Shown piece after piece: positions 45,775 through 57,212 of a DNA stretch of 64,000 nt. How positions within the stretch are numbered: position 1 is the first letter of the stretch; the number at the start of each line of letters is the position of its first letter. Source of the stretch: Alopecurus myosuroides (lineage: Eukaryota; Streptophyta; Magnoliopsida; Poales; Poaceae); assembly GCA_028641055.1 (NCBI GenBank), contig CM054057.1:402370814-402434813 (forward strand), read 5' to 3'. The notes beneath the pieces are model-generated. The model saw only the letters and a program-made list of their open reading frames with translations. It did no database searches and was not told the DNA's origin. A program made the translations under genes and the position numbers.

Positions 45775-46986
45775 GCAAGTATTCACTCACCTGAACTATT
45801 GTGTCCTTTCCACACTGGATACCGATACTTTCCGTTGTCTAATCTGCTAGCCTTATGATTCGTTGCTTGTGTTCCGATCCTATCACATGTTATCCTGTAA
45901 CCCTGATATAGCCTCACCTCCACACCTATAACCCTGTTGCTTGTTGGCCTGTGTCCTCTAGCATGCTTAGGGTTGTTGTGCTCGAGTCTGATGTCCGTTA
46001 TTTCTTTTACCATATTTATTATGTTTTGGGGTCTCGATATTTAAACCACCACCTGTTAATGTTTGAGGTAATAATAAATTGATGTTAAGGCACCGGCAGG
46101 AGGCCGGGTATGGTTTTGAGGCCTGCTAGTGTCGAACTCAGGAAAAGTTCTTGTCCTCTAGATCCATGATGAGCGCGCTAACCGCATGTGGGAAGCGTGT
46201 ATGGGCGCCCCCCACAATTCTGATTCGATTCGCATCTCGTCCAAATCGCCACACTTAGTTCGGGATTTCCATTTGATGCACGCATATGCAGGTACGAACC
46301 CTTGGCGCCTGGGTTGAACTTTTGTAGTCGGCATTTAGGGCGGCGTGGTCTTCCAGTGCTATGAGGGTCCCCCTTTTCTTCGTGGGGGCTCGATTAGCCG
46401 CGCACGCACAGCACGTGGTTCTTTGGGCTTGATGCGAAGAAGAGTTGGGTTGTGTTGAGTGGTCTGCTTGGTGGGTTTGATCCCCTCCTGGCGGGTTATT
46501 CTTACGTGTACGGCCAAATTGGTGCATCCCTGCAGGGTTAAATCTTCTCGAGAAGCCGTGTTGTCCGCGGTTATGGATGACTTGGTGATAGGGCTGGCTA
46601 ACAAGGATTAGACAACTTACACCTAATTAATAATAATTTGACTAGTAATAGGCATATTGTCACAATAACCTGAACCTTCATTAATCCAACTGTGTGGGTT
46701 ATCCTCGGATTGCTTCTTTGGATAAGGGGCGAGATCCAGGATGGGTTTGTTTGAGGTTAGTGGTAGTTGGCTCCGATGCGCTATCTTATCCCTTTCTTTT
46801 AGCCGGATGTTGTAGCGTGTCTCTGTAGTTGGTTAGTGCAGCTCGCTGCCGCACCTTTGTATCCCCTATCTTCCGTTGAACCCAAAGCATATGTACTTGG
46901 TGTTGTCGGGTACACTTTGGTATCTTGTGCGTCTTGCTTGCCAGTACTCGTCCGTACTGACCCCTTTGGGGCTGCTGGTTCTGCAG

Positions 46987-47051
46987 ACTACGTTTCCGAG
47001 GATCCCCATGGTGGCTACTACGTGGAGTATGACGAGGCTGCTGACGAGTAG
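46987..47051 (+). CDS. LTR mini-gene, terminal exon (5' LTR)
   Basis: Acceptor GCTGGTTCTGCAG. The phase matches 45697-45774 and the frame runs to TAG 47049-47051. The exon includes GGYYVEYDEAADE at its end. Counting both exons, 16 of 46 residues are Asp/Glu and 7 are Tyr/Phe, with no Lys or Arg. This composition resembles acidic transcription-activation segments, which is inference only. A longer unspliced frame (46836-47051) exists but starts at a non-ATG codon. Confidence 0.45.
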
Positions 47052-47522
47052 ATAGCGGACCCGGGCAGGATCCGAGACTTCGTGGATGGGCTCCGTTCTT
47101 TTCGTTTCCGGCCTCTTAGGCCTATTTGGATCTTGTCTGTACTCAGACACTTTGGATGATTCCGCTGTGATGTAATGATGACTTGTTGGGACATGTGTCC
47201 TCTGCATGACTATATTTGCTATCTCTGCTCTAGTGAGAGCTTTTGCCACTTATTTCTATTTCTTTGTGTCTTAGAGATTTGTTATGATATCACTTGTTCA
47301 AATGCCGTTGACGTACCATGTGTGTATGTTATGAAGTACGTCAATGGAAGTATTCGGATTCCTATTGGATGGTTTCACAGACGATGAATAGTAGAGGATG
47401 GTTGTCACACGTTTACGTGTTGGCCTACTCATATTGAGATGCGGGTGCAGGTAGGCCCCGTAAGCCAATTATCTACTGTTTAGCGGGCTGTGTGTATCCT
47501 CTAGAAGTCCGGGTGCGACAAA

Positions 47523-47534
47523 TGGTATCAGAGC
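47523..47534 (+). other. Gypsy primer-binding site (tRNA-iMet type)
   Basis: TGGTATCAGAGC, two bases after the 5' LTR, perfect match to the plant initiator tRNA-Met complement. Confidence 0.95.
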
Positions 47535-48062
47535 CTGTCTGCCTGTAGGATCCCTTTTACTGGTCGCAGTTGAGTCTAGAAACTATTTTGTAGCTATATA
47601 GGAAAAATGAAACGTGAGAGTAGGAATTATGTTCTTTTATTTCTTTCCCCACCCACCCTCCCTTTTTCTGGTAAGGAAGTGCAACGTTGTTTTCTCTTCT
47701 CATCTAAAACTTTCAAGTTAGGATTTCACGTATCCTGGTTTCTCTAGGATGGTTATATCTACTAGACCATAGGAATGGAGGTGGTTGTGACATGATTTTC
47801 ATGTTGCCTACTCACGATTGAGAACGGAGGCACATAAGCCCCGGAAGCAGATCCTATATTCCTTAAGCAGTAGATATTGATCCTCTAGAAGCCCGGATGG
47901 GTTTTCCGTAGTACCTCATGAGTGTTTGGTCTCGTGTTTCCCAAATGTTGCTTCGATATCCTGTTCTTCTCAACATCCTTTTCGTCCGTTGAAACCTTGT
48001 TGTTGCTTGCCACTTCAGTTTTTCTACCGGCGTCTAATCAAAGCTTCCCCGATCATCTGCAG

Positions 48063-48878
48063 ATGGATCTCAGGTTCTACCCGCAGGTGGTTCGTATGAC
48101 TCGTTGTGAGAGCACTACCGGTTATCCGGAGATGCTGAGAGACATGGTCACTTTTCTGGGATTCCGTTGGGCACCAGAGTACCAGGTCTACGAGCAGCAG
48201 CGAGAGTTTGAGCAGACCTACTACCAGGCTATCGTCTACATTCTGTCAGATGATGGCATGAGCGTAGTCCACCGCTACGAGGCAGTGGGTTCCACAGTGG
48301 ATATGGCTGTGCAGCAGGCAGCTTATGTGAGCCTCACCGTCCTTCGTGCTGACTACTGGGGATTTGACGATTCTATCTATCGCCACATCCCCCGTGGTTA
48401 CATCACTTCGGAGGGAGCTCACTTCACTCTCTACGACAACTTGGATGTTTACGAGCATGATAACTCCAGGCTGCACACCACCGCTCAGTTTGTGAGACAC
48501 AGTGACGCCGTTGCCCGCACACTTTCTCAGGAGTTGGCTTCAGTAAGAGAGCAGCTTTACCTTGCTTTGACTCGTCTGGCGACTTACACCACAGACTTTG
48601 TTGGAGACGAGCGCTTTGCACGTTTCGATCAGCCAGTTGGGCGTCGACTGCCAGATGCTGGAGGTTACGAGCCGATCAGAGGTCCACTCCTTAACCTTGG
48701 TGCTGGTTACACTGGGATTCCCCGCTTTGGAGCACAGGGAGTCGACGCTATGTACTTCACCACGCCTAGAGTCGGTCTCAGACCACGTCAGATCTACGTG
48801 GATCGTCGTTCCACCTGCTTTCGTGGGCGTGCTCCTCACCGTACCTCTCGCCGTACTCCTCGCCGCCGTCCTGCGTGA
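48063..48878 (+). CDS. ORF0 of the Gypsy element, dsRNA-binding-domain-like protein
   Basis: The start is the ATG at 48063, directly after CATCTGCAG. The frame is open back to 47922 but without another ATG. The product is 271 residues. Residues 21-95 show the order expected of a dsRNA-binding fold: helix (PEMLRDMVTFLG), the PEYQVYE segment, two strand-like stretches (YYQAIVYI, VVHRYEAVG) and a C-terminal helix (MAVQQAAYVSLTVL). The usual Lys pair before that helix is absent. Residues 140-170 are helical (LSQELASVREQLYLALTRLA). The C-terminus is Arg-rich (last 25 residues). An ORF before gag is known in RIRE3-like elements. Its role is unknown. RNA binding or silencing interference would be inference. 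Confidence 0.75.
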   Translation: MDLRFYPQVVRMTRCESTTGYPEMLRDMVTFLGFRWAPEYQVYEQQREFEQTYYQAIVYILSDDGMSVVHRYEAVGSTVDMAVQQAAYVSLTVLRADYWGFDDSIYRHIPRGYITSEGAHFTLYDNLDVYEHDNSRLHTTAQFVRHSDAVARTLSQELASVREQLYLALTRLATYTTDFVGDERFARFDQPVGRRLPDAGGYEPIRGPLLNLGAGYTGIPRFGAQGVDAMYFTTPRVGLRPRQIYVDRRSTCFRGRAPHRTSRRTPRRRPA

Positions 48879-49087
48879 TGAGCATGGGAGTACCGATGTA
48901 TCCATTCTTAGCTATGTTTAGTTATCCTTTGGTATTCGAACCATTTATCGTGTGTTGGATATTCTGACGTAATTGAACATGTGATGGTGTACCTTTTGGT
49001 TATCTATTCATGCGTCAGAGTAATCTATCTTTCGGTTGCCAAGTCTATCATTTTCTATTGTTGTGCTAAAATGCATTTCCATTCAGT
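48879..49087 (+). other. Intron-like spacer between ORF0 and gag
   Basis: T-rich stretch with a branch-point-like GTGCTAAAA at about 49065 and acceptor TTTCCATTCAG ending at 49086, one base before the gag ATG. No convincing donor was identified at its 5' side, so the partner donor may lie in the LTR or leader. Confidence 0.4.
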
Positions 49088-52000
49088 ATGCCGCCAACAA
49101 GGAACACCACGCCTGAACCACCGCCAATCACGGAGCTGTTGACTCAGATGACCCAAGTCATGACGCAGATGGCTCAGTTTCAGGCTAATCAGCACATCAA
49201 CCAGACAGCTCCACGAGTGAGCATCAAGGAGTTTCTCAGTCTGGGTTCGAGAGCTTTCGTGGCCACACGCGAGCCCCTAGACGCTGATGACTGGATCCGT
49301 GAGATAGCCAAGGCTCTGGATATTGCACACGTAGCTGAAGAAGACAAGGTCAAGTATGCCTCCTATCTGCTGAAGGGTCAGGCAGCTTCTTGGTGGGAAA
49401 ACTTCCAGGCCATGAGAACTGGCATGCCAGTCACGTGGGATCGTTTCAAGGAAGCCTTCCTGAAACACCACATTCCAGATTGTCTCATGGAAAGAATGCG
49501 TGAAGAGTTTTGCTCTCTCAAGCAGGGCAAGTTGGACGTCATCGGGTATGAGAGTGAGTTCAATCGCCTCGCTCGATACGCTGGAGATGAGGTGTCCACT
49601 GAAGCTAAGAAGATGGCAAGGTTCCGCAGAGGCTTTAACCCGGAACTCAAGTATGCCCTCACCAATGTCAAGGCCGACAGCTTCGAGGATCTCGTTAACA
49701 CCGCGCTCAATGAAGAAAATGGGCGCAAGGCGTTCGAGGAGTCTCGCAAGCACTCGCGTGAGGGTGGTTCCTCCACCAACATGACCACCCCTCCGCAGAA
49801 GCGCCGTATCTGGGTACCAAATGGTGCTGTCACTCGGGCTCCATACGCCCAAACTTCTCCAGGCTTCGCTCCCCGCCCACCCAACCCTGCTCAGCTGCAT
49901 GATCCAAGGGCTTCGATGGGGAAGCCAAAGCCAGGGCCTCCTCGTGTCGTCACATGCTACAAGTGCAAGCAGACGGGACACTACGCCGATAAGTGCACGC
50001 AGAGGCAGCTACCTCCACCACCACCTCGTCCTAACACAAACCAGGCAATGGTGCGCGCTCCCCCGCCTAAGGCCTTCAACTCCAACAACAGGCCTGTCGG
50101 GAGGACCGCAAGGGTGAACCATGTCAAGATCGACAAAGCTGAGGAAGCTCCTGACGTCGTTCTCGGTACACTTCCCGTAAACTCTATTCCAGCTAAAGTG
50201 TTGTTTGATACCGGAGCATCACATTCTTTCGTGTCAAAGATCTTTGCTACAACAATTAAACTCCCTTTTGTTGGTTTGCGTTCCCCGCTAGTGGTCAGCT
50301 CCCCTGGAGCAACTATGCAAACTTCCAAGATCAGTCACAAAAATCAAATTCTAATAGGAGGCCACATATTCCTTGCTTCTCTCATACTGCTTGGCAATTC
50401 TGACATTGATGTCATTCTTGGTATGGATTGGCTGAAGGCCAATAAAGCAAGAATTGACTGTGCTCAAAAGTCAATAACTCTGTCCCACCCTTCTGGCCAG
50501 ATAATCTATTCTCCACATGAATCAAGTTCCATTCAGCTATGCACCCTCAATGCAAAACCTCTACCTTCACTTGAAAATGTTCCGGTGGTTTGCGACTTCC
50601 CTAACGTCTTTCCAGAAGAGTTGCCAGGAATGCCTCCGGACAGAGCTGTTGAGTTCGTGATCGAACTTGAACCAGGTACTGCTCCAATCTCTAAGCATCC
50701 CTACAAGATAGGAACTCCCGAGCTGAAGTTGTTGAAGGAACAAATTGATATGTACATGGAAAAAGGTTACATTCAACCTAGTTCCTCGGCTTGGGGTTGC
50801 CCAACTCTGTTTGTTGCGAAGAAGGATCAAACAAAGAGACTCGTTGTTGACTATCGTCCTCTTAACGAGAAGACCATCAAAAATAAGTATCCAATTCCTC
50901 GCATCGATGATCTTTTTGATCAACTTGCTGGAGCCTCAATATTCTCCAAGTTGGACTTGAGAATGGTTTACCATCAAATAAAGATCAGAAAAGAGGATAT
51001 TCCAAAGACAGCCTTCACCACTCGCTACGGTCTATATGAATTCACCGTCATGTCCTTTGGTCTCACCAACGCACCGGCGACCTTCTCTCTACTCATGAAT
51101 TCTGTCTTCCATGAATACCTAGACAAGTTCGTTGTGGTATATCTTGATGACATTCTTGTCTACTCAAAATCCGAGGAAGAGCATGAAGAACATCTTCGTC
51201 TCACTCTCATGAAGCTTCGCAAGCATCGTCTCTATGCCAAATTCTCCAAATGTGAGTTCTGGATTTCCGAAGTCGTTTATCTTGGTCATGTCATCTCTGC
51301 CAAGGGCATAGCCATTGATCCAGAAAAGGTTAAAGCAATTGTTGATTGGAAACCTCCAAAGACGGTGAAGCAAGTAAGAAGTTTTCTTGGCTTGGCTAGC
51401 TATTGTCGTCGCTTCGTCCCAAACTTCTCCAAGATTGCCAAACCTCTCACTTACCTCACAAAGAAGGACAAGAAGTTCGTCTGGTCTCCACAATGTGAGG
51501 AAAGCTTCAATCTCCTGAAAACTAAACTCACTTCTACACCAGTTCTGGTTGGCCCAGATCCTTCCAAACCTTTCCAAATATTTTTTGATGCTTCTCTCCA
51601 AGGTCTAGGTGCAGTTCTAATGCAAGAACGCCAAGTTGTGGCTTATGCTTCACGTCAGTTGAACACACATGAGCTCAATTATCCCACTCATGACATTGAA
51701 CTCGCAGCAGTTGTGTTTGCCCTCAAGAAATGGAGACAATACTTGTTGGGTAATCGCACTGAAATCTTTTCCGATCATAAGAGTCTGAAGTACATCTTCA
51801 CTCAACCAGATCTAAACCTCAGACAAAGGAGATGGATTGAAAAGATCAAAGACTTTGATCTTACCATTTATTACACTCTGGGCAAGGCTAATGTTATGGC
51901 CGATGCTCTCAGTCGCAAGTCGTATTGCAATAATCTCATGATCATGGAAAGCCAACCTCCTCTTCATGAAGAATTCCAAAAACTCAATCTTGGTCTTGTT

Positions 52001-53479
52001 CCTCAAGGCTATCTTGCAAACTTGACAGCCAGTCCAACTCTCGAGGACAAGATTCGTTCTGAACAACTTCGTGATGCTGAAATCAAGAAGATTGTAGAGC
52101 ACATCAAAGCAGGCAATGAGAAATTTGAGTGCTTCTCAATTGATGACAAGGGAACTGTGTTCTTCGAAGGACGCATTGCAGTTCCTCAAATTCAAAGTCT
52201 CAAAGATGTCATTCTCAAAGAGGCTCATGAAACTCCTCTCTCCATACACCCTGGAAGTACAAAGATGTACCAGGATCTTAAGACACTGTATTGGTGGCCT
52301 AGCATGAAACGTGAAATTGCTCAATACGTTTCTAAATGCGACGTCTGTCAGCGTGTCAAGGCAGTTCATCAGAAAACAGCCGATCTTCTCCAACCTCTGA
52401 AAATCCCAGAATGGAAGTGGGACATGATTAAAATGGACTTCGTCACTGGTTTTCCAAAGTCCAAGAGGGGCAACGATGCAATCTTCGTTGTCATTGATCG
52501 ACTCACTAAAGTCGATCACTTCTTTCCTGTCAAAGAGACAATCTCAGCTAGTCAGTTAGCAGAGCTCTACACAGCAAAGATTGTTCCTCTTCATGGTGTT
52601 CCGCTAGAAATAAGCTCAGACCGTGGAAGCATCTTCACTTCTCATTTCTGGAAAAGCTTTCAAGAAGCCTTGGGCACCAAGCTTCTGTTCAGCACAGCCT
52701 ATCATCCTCAGTCTCAAGGGCAAGTCGAAAGAGTCAATCAGATTCTCGAGGATATGCTCAGAGCATGTGGTCTCTCTTTTGAAATGAAATGGGAGGAATG
52801 TCTTCCATATGCTGAATTCTCCTACAACAACAGCTTCCAGGCAAGTCTAGGCATGGCACCATTCGAGGCTCTCTATGGCCGCAGATGCAGGAGTCCAATC
52901 AATTGGTCTGGAGCTGGTGAACGTTCACTCTTAGGCCCTGACATTGTTAAGGAGGCCGAAGAGAAAGTTCGCATCATTCATGACAATCTGAAGATTGCTC
53001 AGTCTCGTCAGAAAAGCTACTATGACAGCAAACACAGGGACATGGTCTATGCAGCTGGAGACAAAGCATATCTCCGTGTAACTCCCCTCAGAGGCACTCA
53101 TCGTTTTGGTGTCAAAGGAAAGCTTGCACCAAGATATATTGGTCCCTTCAACATTCTCTCAAGGCGTGCAGAAAATGCCTATCGTCTTGAACTTCCAGAA
53201 AAGCTATCCAAGGTGCACGATGTCTTTCACGTGTCACAGCTCAAGAGGTGCTTCAAAGATCCAGGTCGTGCAGTTGATCATGATTCCATTGAAATGCAAG
53301 AAGACCTCTCTTATGAGGAGCACCCTATTCGCATTCTCGATGAGACCGAGCGCAAAACTCGCAACAAGAGCACCAAGTTCTTAAAAGTGCAGTGGTCTCA
53401 TCATTCCGATAAAGAGGCACCGTGGGAGACCGAAGAGGATCTTCGCAAGAAGTATCCGGACCTTTTCTCTTCTCAGTAG
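49088..53479 (+). CDS. gag-pol: Gag-Pol polyprotein with chromodomain-like C-terminus, intact
   Basis: 1463 codons without interruption. Gag core about residues 75-175 ([15 protein letters not shown]). CCHC knuckle [14 protein letters not shown] at about 290-303. Protease active site [11 protein letters not shown] at about 373. Reverse transcriptase with [19 protein letters not shown] and catalytic YLDD at 685-688. RNase [14 protein letters not shown] at about 836. Integrase His/Cys finger (IHPG ... CDVC) at about 1047-1088, then catalytic Asp in MDF (about 1117), Asp in SDRGS (about 1177) and Glu in GQVERVNQ (about 1213). GPF motif at about 1350. Chromodomain-like tail at about 1411-1461 ([25 protein letters not shown]). 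Unusual points are LRMVYHQ and VDHFFPVK at normally conserved sites. It makes capsid and the enzymes of retrotransposition. Confidence 0.95.
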   Translation: MPPTRNTTPEPPPITELLTQMTQVMTQMAQFQANQHINQTAPRVSIKEFLSLGSRAFVATREPLDADDWIREIAKALDIAHVAEEDKVKYASYLLKGQAASWWENFQAMRTGMPVTWDRFKEAFLKHHIPDCLMERMREEFCSLKQGKLDVIGYESEFNRLARYAGDEVSTEAKKMARFRRGFNPELKYALTNVKADSFEDLVNTALNEENGRKAFEESRKHSREGGSSTNMTTPPQKRRIWVPNGAVTRAPYAQTSPGFAPRPPNPAQLHDPRASMGKPKPGPPRVVTCYKCKQTGHYADKCTQRQLPPPPPRPNTNQAMVRAPPPKAFNSNNRPVGRTARVNHVKIDKAEEAPDVVLGTLPVNSIPAKVLFDTGASHSFVSKIFATTIKLPFVGLRSPLVVSSPGATMQTSKISHKNQILIGGHIFLASLILLGNSDIDVILGMDWLKANKARIDCAQKSITLSHPSGQIIYSPHESSSIQLCTLNAKPLPSLENVPVVCDFPNVFPEELPGMPPDRAVEFVIELEPGTAPISKHPYKIGTPELKLLKEQIDMYMEKGYIQPSSSAWGCPTLFVAKKDQTKRLVVDYRPLNEKTIKNKYPIPRIDDLFDQLAGASIFSKLDLRMVYHQIKIRKEDIPKTAFTTRYGLYEFTVMSFGLTNAPATFSLLMNSVFHEYLDKFVVVYLDDILVYSKSEEEHEEHLRLTLMKLRKHRLYAKFSKCEFWISEVVYLGHVISAKGIAIDPEKVKAIVDWKPPKTVKQVRSFLGLASYCRRFVPNFSKIAKPLTYLTKKDKKFVWSPQCEESFNLLKTKLTSTPVLVGPDPSKPFQIFFDASLQGLGAVLMQERQVVAYASRQLNTHELNYPTHDIELAAVVFALKKWRQYLLGNRTEIFSDHKSLKYIFTQPDLNLRQRRWIEKIKDFDLTIYYTLGKANVMADALSRKSYCNNLMIMESQPPLHEEFQKLNLGLVPQGYLANLTASPTLEDKIRSEQLRDAEIKKIVEHIKAGNEKFECFSIDDKGTVFFEGRIAVPQIQSLKDVILKEAHETPLSIHPGSTKMYQDLKTLYWWPSMKREIAQYVSKCDVCQRVKAVHQKTADLLQPLKIPEWKWDMIKMDFVTGFPKSKRGNDAIFVVIDRLTKVDHFFPVKETISASQLAELYTAKIVPLHGVPLEISSDRGSIFTSHFWKSFQEALGTKLLFSTAYHPQSQGQVERVNQILEDMLRACGLSFEMKWEECLPYAEFSYNNSFQASLGMAPFEALYGRRCRSPINWSGAGERSLLGPDIVKEAEEKVRIIHDNLKIAQSRQKSYYDSKHRDMVYAAGDKAYLRVTPLRGTHRFGVKGKLAPRYIGPFNILSRRAENAYRLELPEKLSKVHDVFHVSQLKRCFKDPGRAVDHDSIEMQEDLSYEEHPIRILDETERKTRNKSTKFLKVQWSHHSDKEAPWETEEDLRKKYPDLFSSQ

Positions 53480-53500
53480 GAATCTCGGGGCGCGATTCCT

Positions 53501-53516
53501 TCAAGGGGGCGCGTTT
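53501..53516 (+). other. Polypurine tract region before the 3' LTR
   Basis: TCAAGGGGGCGCGTTT directly precedes the 3' LTR. The purine core AAGGGGG is short and followed by GCGCGTTT, an atypical but position-correct tract for second-strand priming. Confidence 0.55.
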
Positions 53517-54734
53517 TGTAACATCCCAAGTATGAAAACACCCTTAGAGTGCTTTGCTTTTTGTTAACTTAAGTTAAGCATCATTCCATCATGAGCATTG
53601 CATTTTTTTTTAATTGTGTTGTTTCCCATTTCAAATTCAAATCAATTGCAAATCTTTGGTTCATACTTGGTATGTTCCAATATTTGAAAACAATTCACAA
53701 ACATAATCAATTCAATTGCTTTCTTTAAATTTGAATTTTTCTAGTAATTTGATTTGGTTAAATTTCAACCAATACATTTGATGTGAAATTCAATTGAATT
53801 AAATTTTTTTGTTTAATTTCAAACAGTGGCTAAACATTTGAATGTTGAAAACTAAAAGTGGTGCAACTGGGCATTTACAATGCTTAAGCGATACAAATTA
53901 AATTCATGAATTTTGGAATTCAAAAACTCTTCCAAATTCTGTCTTTTGCTTTTTCTACAAAAAAAAAGAGAAAAAAAAATCGGGGAGGCAGGCCAAGCCA
54001 ACCCAATGGGCTGGCCAGGCCCACCTACCACCCATCCGCAGCCACACGGCCCGAGCGGCCTTCCTCTCCTACCTCCGTACGACCGTGACGCCAGCACAGA
54101 GGAAAAGCAAGCACCACCACCGCACCTGCTCCCTGCCCCCTCCCCTTATCTACCGAGGCGGCCCCTCGAACCCTAACCCTAGCCTCCTCCCTTCCTCCTT
54201 GCCGCCTCCACCTCTTCTCCCCTCTCCGATCCCTCTCTGCTGTCCGAAATTCTTTCACCGGAGCAAGCCATGGCCGGAAGTTGAGGTCGCTGCCGCCGTC
54301 GCCTGGGACCCCGCCGAGCTTGCCTCGGTTCGGGAACGGAATCCTCGCAAGTCCGGCTTCCTCTCGGCCTCCAAGAACTGCCCCGAGGAGCTACCTCGCG
54401 TCGCCACCGTCGTCGTCTTGCCGCCTGGCGCCACCGTCTCCTCCACCTCGAGCCTCTGCATCCCCTTCAACCGGTGGTGAGCACCACCTCTCCTTCTCCC
54501 TCCTTTCTCCTCCGCCTGGTTGCACGCGGCCACGCAGCACCCGCAACCGATGCACCCCTGCACGCACACAGCGGCGCCTCCCGTTGGGTTCTCGTCGTCG
54601 TTACTGTGCTCGTCACCCCGTCGTCTGTTTCCGTCGTCATCGATCAAGTTCAGCAACTGAACTTTTCAGTTTCAGTTATTTCCGCGAGATCTCACCTCAA
54701 GCAGTTTCCGCATCCTAGTCTAACACGAATCAGC

Positions 54735-54810
54735 AAAGCAGCCCAGTGGCTAGAGCCCTCTCGCGCGCACACAGCAGGGCGCGGGTTCGAGTCCCCCCCC
54801 CCCCCGCGCA
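54735..54810 (+). other. tRNA-like segment with Pol III B-box in the 3' LTR
   Basis: Same AGCCCAGTGGCTAGAGCC and GGGTTCGAGTCCC modules as in the 5' LTR. The C run after the T-arm is longer. Confidence 0.5.
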
Positions 54811-55860
54811 TTTTTTCTTTTTGGTTTTATTTTTCCTACAGCTCAGCCCCAAAACAGATCAGATCTTAATTTGTAAATTCCACCAAATATTCATAAATGC
54901 TCCAATTTTGGTGATTCAAATTCCTGTAGATTCATAACTGTGAGCACTTTCGAAATATGTATTAATGTCAACATATTTCTGTAATAAATTTTGCACTAAA
55001 TAATTAAATACACAAATGGCTATTAAAATTTGAAACTTTGGAAATTCATAACTTGAGTTCTGTTCACCCAAATTGAGCAAACTTGGGCTCTAAAATTTTG
55101 TCTTAACAAACTCTACACAGTGGTATTTTATTTGGTCACAATTGAATTAAATTTGAACATGTTTCCTTCTATTTACTAAAAGGGGCAGAATAAAAATGCT
55201 TATGGAAAAATGCATAATTAATTCATAATAACCCCAAATTTAATATTTTAAATATGTTTTCCATGCCAAATTAAATTCTCTACCTAAATATAAACTTTGT
55301 TTCCTGTTTTGAGTATTTTCATTTGGTGCAATAATTAAATCCTTGTTTAATTCATTTAATATTGCAAAATTCATAACTTGGGCATAAAAATTCCAAATTC
55401 AATAAACAAAATATGTATTCCATTCAAAACTTCCTGTAGATTCCAAATATGCAATTTGTTCCCTGTTTTGAGCAAATAAAGTTGGTGCACTAAATCAATA
55501 CTTTAATTCCATCTTTTAAATTGCAAAATTCATAATTAATTATTTAAAATTCCAAATTTGACAAATGAGGTATCAATTGGAAGCTAAAGTTGTTTTCTTG
55601 CTGTTTTCATCATTCATCATGCATGTAATCACTTCAACTTAATGTTTACTTGTAATTCTTTTAATTCATTAATATTACATATGGGTAATTCCCAAATGCC
55701 ATTTAAATTGCTATTGGGCCCATTTAAAATTGCTCTTATGTCCTTTATCATTAAATTGATGCATATAATAAATTGTCATGCATCATCCCATGGTTGTGCA
55801 TTATGCCATGTTATTGATTGTTCGTCTCTCTTTGTTGTTTGTTTGCTTCTTCCCAAATAG

Positions 55861-55938
55861 ACGACGACGTTGAGACAGACGAGGTTTACGACACCACTTC
55901 AGAGGAGTTAGACCAGTACCAGGCTACTGAGTTTGCAG
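55861..55938 (+). CDS. LTR mini-gene, 78-nt internal exon (3' LTR)
   Basis: Acceptor TTCTTCCCAAATAG, donor GCAG|GCAAGT. Two codons differ from the 5' LTR copy, one making the peptide more acidic (Gly to Glu) and one Ala to Asp. The open frame and both splice sites are kept. Confidence 0.45.
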
Positions 55939-57147
55939 GCAAGTATTCACTCACCTGAACCATTGTGTCCTTTCCACACTGGATACCGATACTTTTCATT
56001 GTCTAATCTGCTATATGATTCGTTGCTTGTGTTCCGATCCTATCACATGTTATCCTGTAACCCTGATATAGCCTCACCTCCACACCTATAACCCTGTTGC
56101 TTGTTGGCCTGTGTCCTACTAGCATGCTTAGGGTTGTTGTGCTCGAGTCTGATGTCTGTTATTTCTTTTACCATATTTATTATGTTTTGGGGGCTCGATA
56201 TTTAAACCACCACCTGTTAATGTTTGAGGTAATAATAAATTGATGTTAAGGCACCGGCAGGAGGCCGGGTATGGTTTTGAGGCCTGCTAGTGTCGAACTC
56301 AGGAAAAGTTCTTGTCCTCTAGATCCATGATGAGCACGCTAACCGCATGTGGGAAGCGTGTATGGGCGCCCCCCACAATTCTGATTCGATTCGCATCTCG
56401 TCCAAATCGCCACACTTAGTTCGGGTTTTCCATTTGATGCACGCATATGCAGGTACGAACCCTTGGCGCCTGGGTGGAACTTTTGTAGTCGGCATTTAGG
56501 GCGGTGTGGTCTTCCAGTGCTATGAGGGTCCCCCTTTTCTTCGTGGGGGCTCGATTAGCCGCGCACGCACAGCACGTGGTTCTTTGGGCTTGATGCGAAG
56601 AAGAGTTGGGTTGTGTTGAGTGGCCTGCTTGGTGGGTTTGATCCCCGCCTGGCGGGTTATTCTTACGTGTACGGCCAAATTGGTGCATCCCTGCAGTGTT
56701 AAATCTTCTCGAGAAGCCGTGTTGTCCGCGGTTATGGATGACTTGGTGATAGGGCTGGCTAACAAGGATTAGACAACTTACTCCTAATTAATAATAATTT
56801 GACTAGTAATAGGCATATTGTCACAATAACCTGAACCTTCATTAATCCAACTGTGTGGGTTATCCTTGGATTGCTTCTTTGGATAAGGGGCGAGATCCAG
56901 GATGGGTTTGTTTGAGGTTAGTGGTAGTTGGCTCCGATGCGCTATCTTATCCCTTTCTTTTAGCCGGATGTTGTAGCGTGTCTCTGTAGTTGGTTAGTGC
57001 AGCTCGCTGCCGCACCTTTGTATCCCCTATCTTCCGTTGAACCCAAAGCATCTGTACTTGGTGTTGTCGGGTACACTTTGGTATCTTGTGCATCTTGCTT
57101 GCCAGTACTCGTCCGTACTGACCCCTTTGGGGCTGCTGGTTCTGCAG

Positions 57148-57212
57148 ACTACGTTTCCGAGGATCCCCATGGTGGCTACTACGTGGAGTATGACGAGGCT
57201 GCTGACGAGTAG
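57148..57212 (+). CDS. LTR mini-gene, terminal exon (3' LTR)
   Basis: Identical to the 5' LTR copy, from GGTTCTGCAG to TAG at 57210-57212. In a 3' LTR this module would be transcribed outward from the LTR's own promoter, independent of gag-pol. Confidence 0.45.

Larger units (their letters stand above)
43354..47520 (+). repeat. 5' LTR of the Gypsy element
   Basis: From TGTAACATCCCAAGTATG to CCGGGTGCGACA. The first 0.6 kb is AT-rich. A GC-rich block (43860-44500) contains CGAACCCTAACCCTAGCC, a plant leader-like motif, so transcription probably starts near 44000. After the tRNA-like arm come long AT-rich intron-like stretches and the two small exons. Confidence 0.95.

Noticed and set aside
46836..47051. 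Unspliced 71-codon frame in the LTR, also at 56997-57212 and 16855-17073
   Set aside because: It does not start with ATG in all copies, and its first two thirds diverge more between LTRs. The conserved part begins at a canonical CAG acceptor, so a terminal exon explains it better.
47922..48062. N-terminal extension of ORF0 (47 codons, hydrophobic, signal-peptide-like)
   Set aside because: The first codon is GTG, there is no ATG before 48063, and the segment is T-rich and ends in a splice-acceptor-like TGCAG, so it is probably untranslated.
49277..50328. Long minus-strand frames of 115-234 codons under gag
   Set aside because: Antisense shadows of the intact Gag-Pol frame with no recognisable content.
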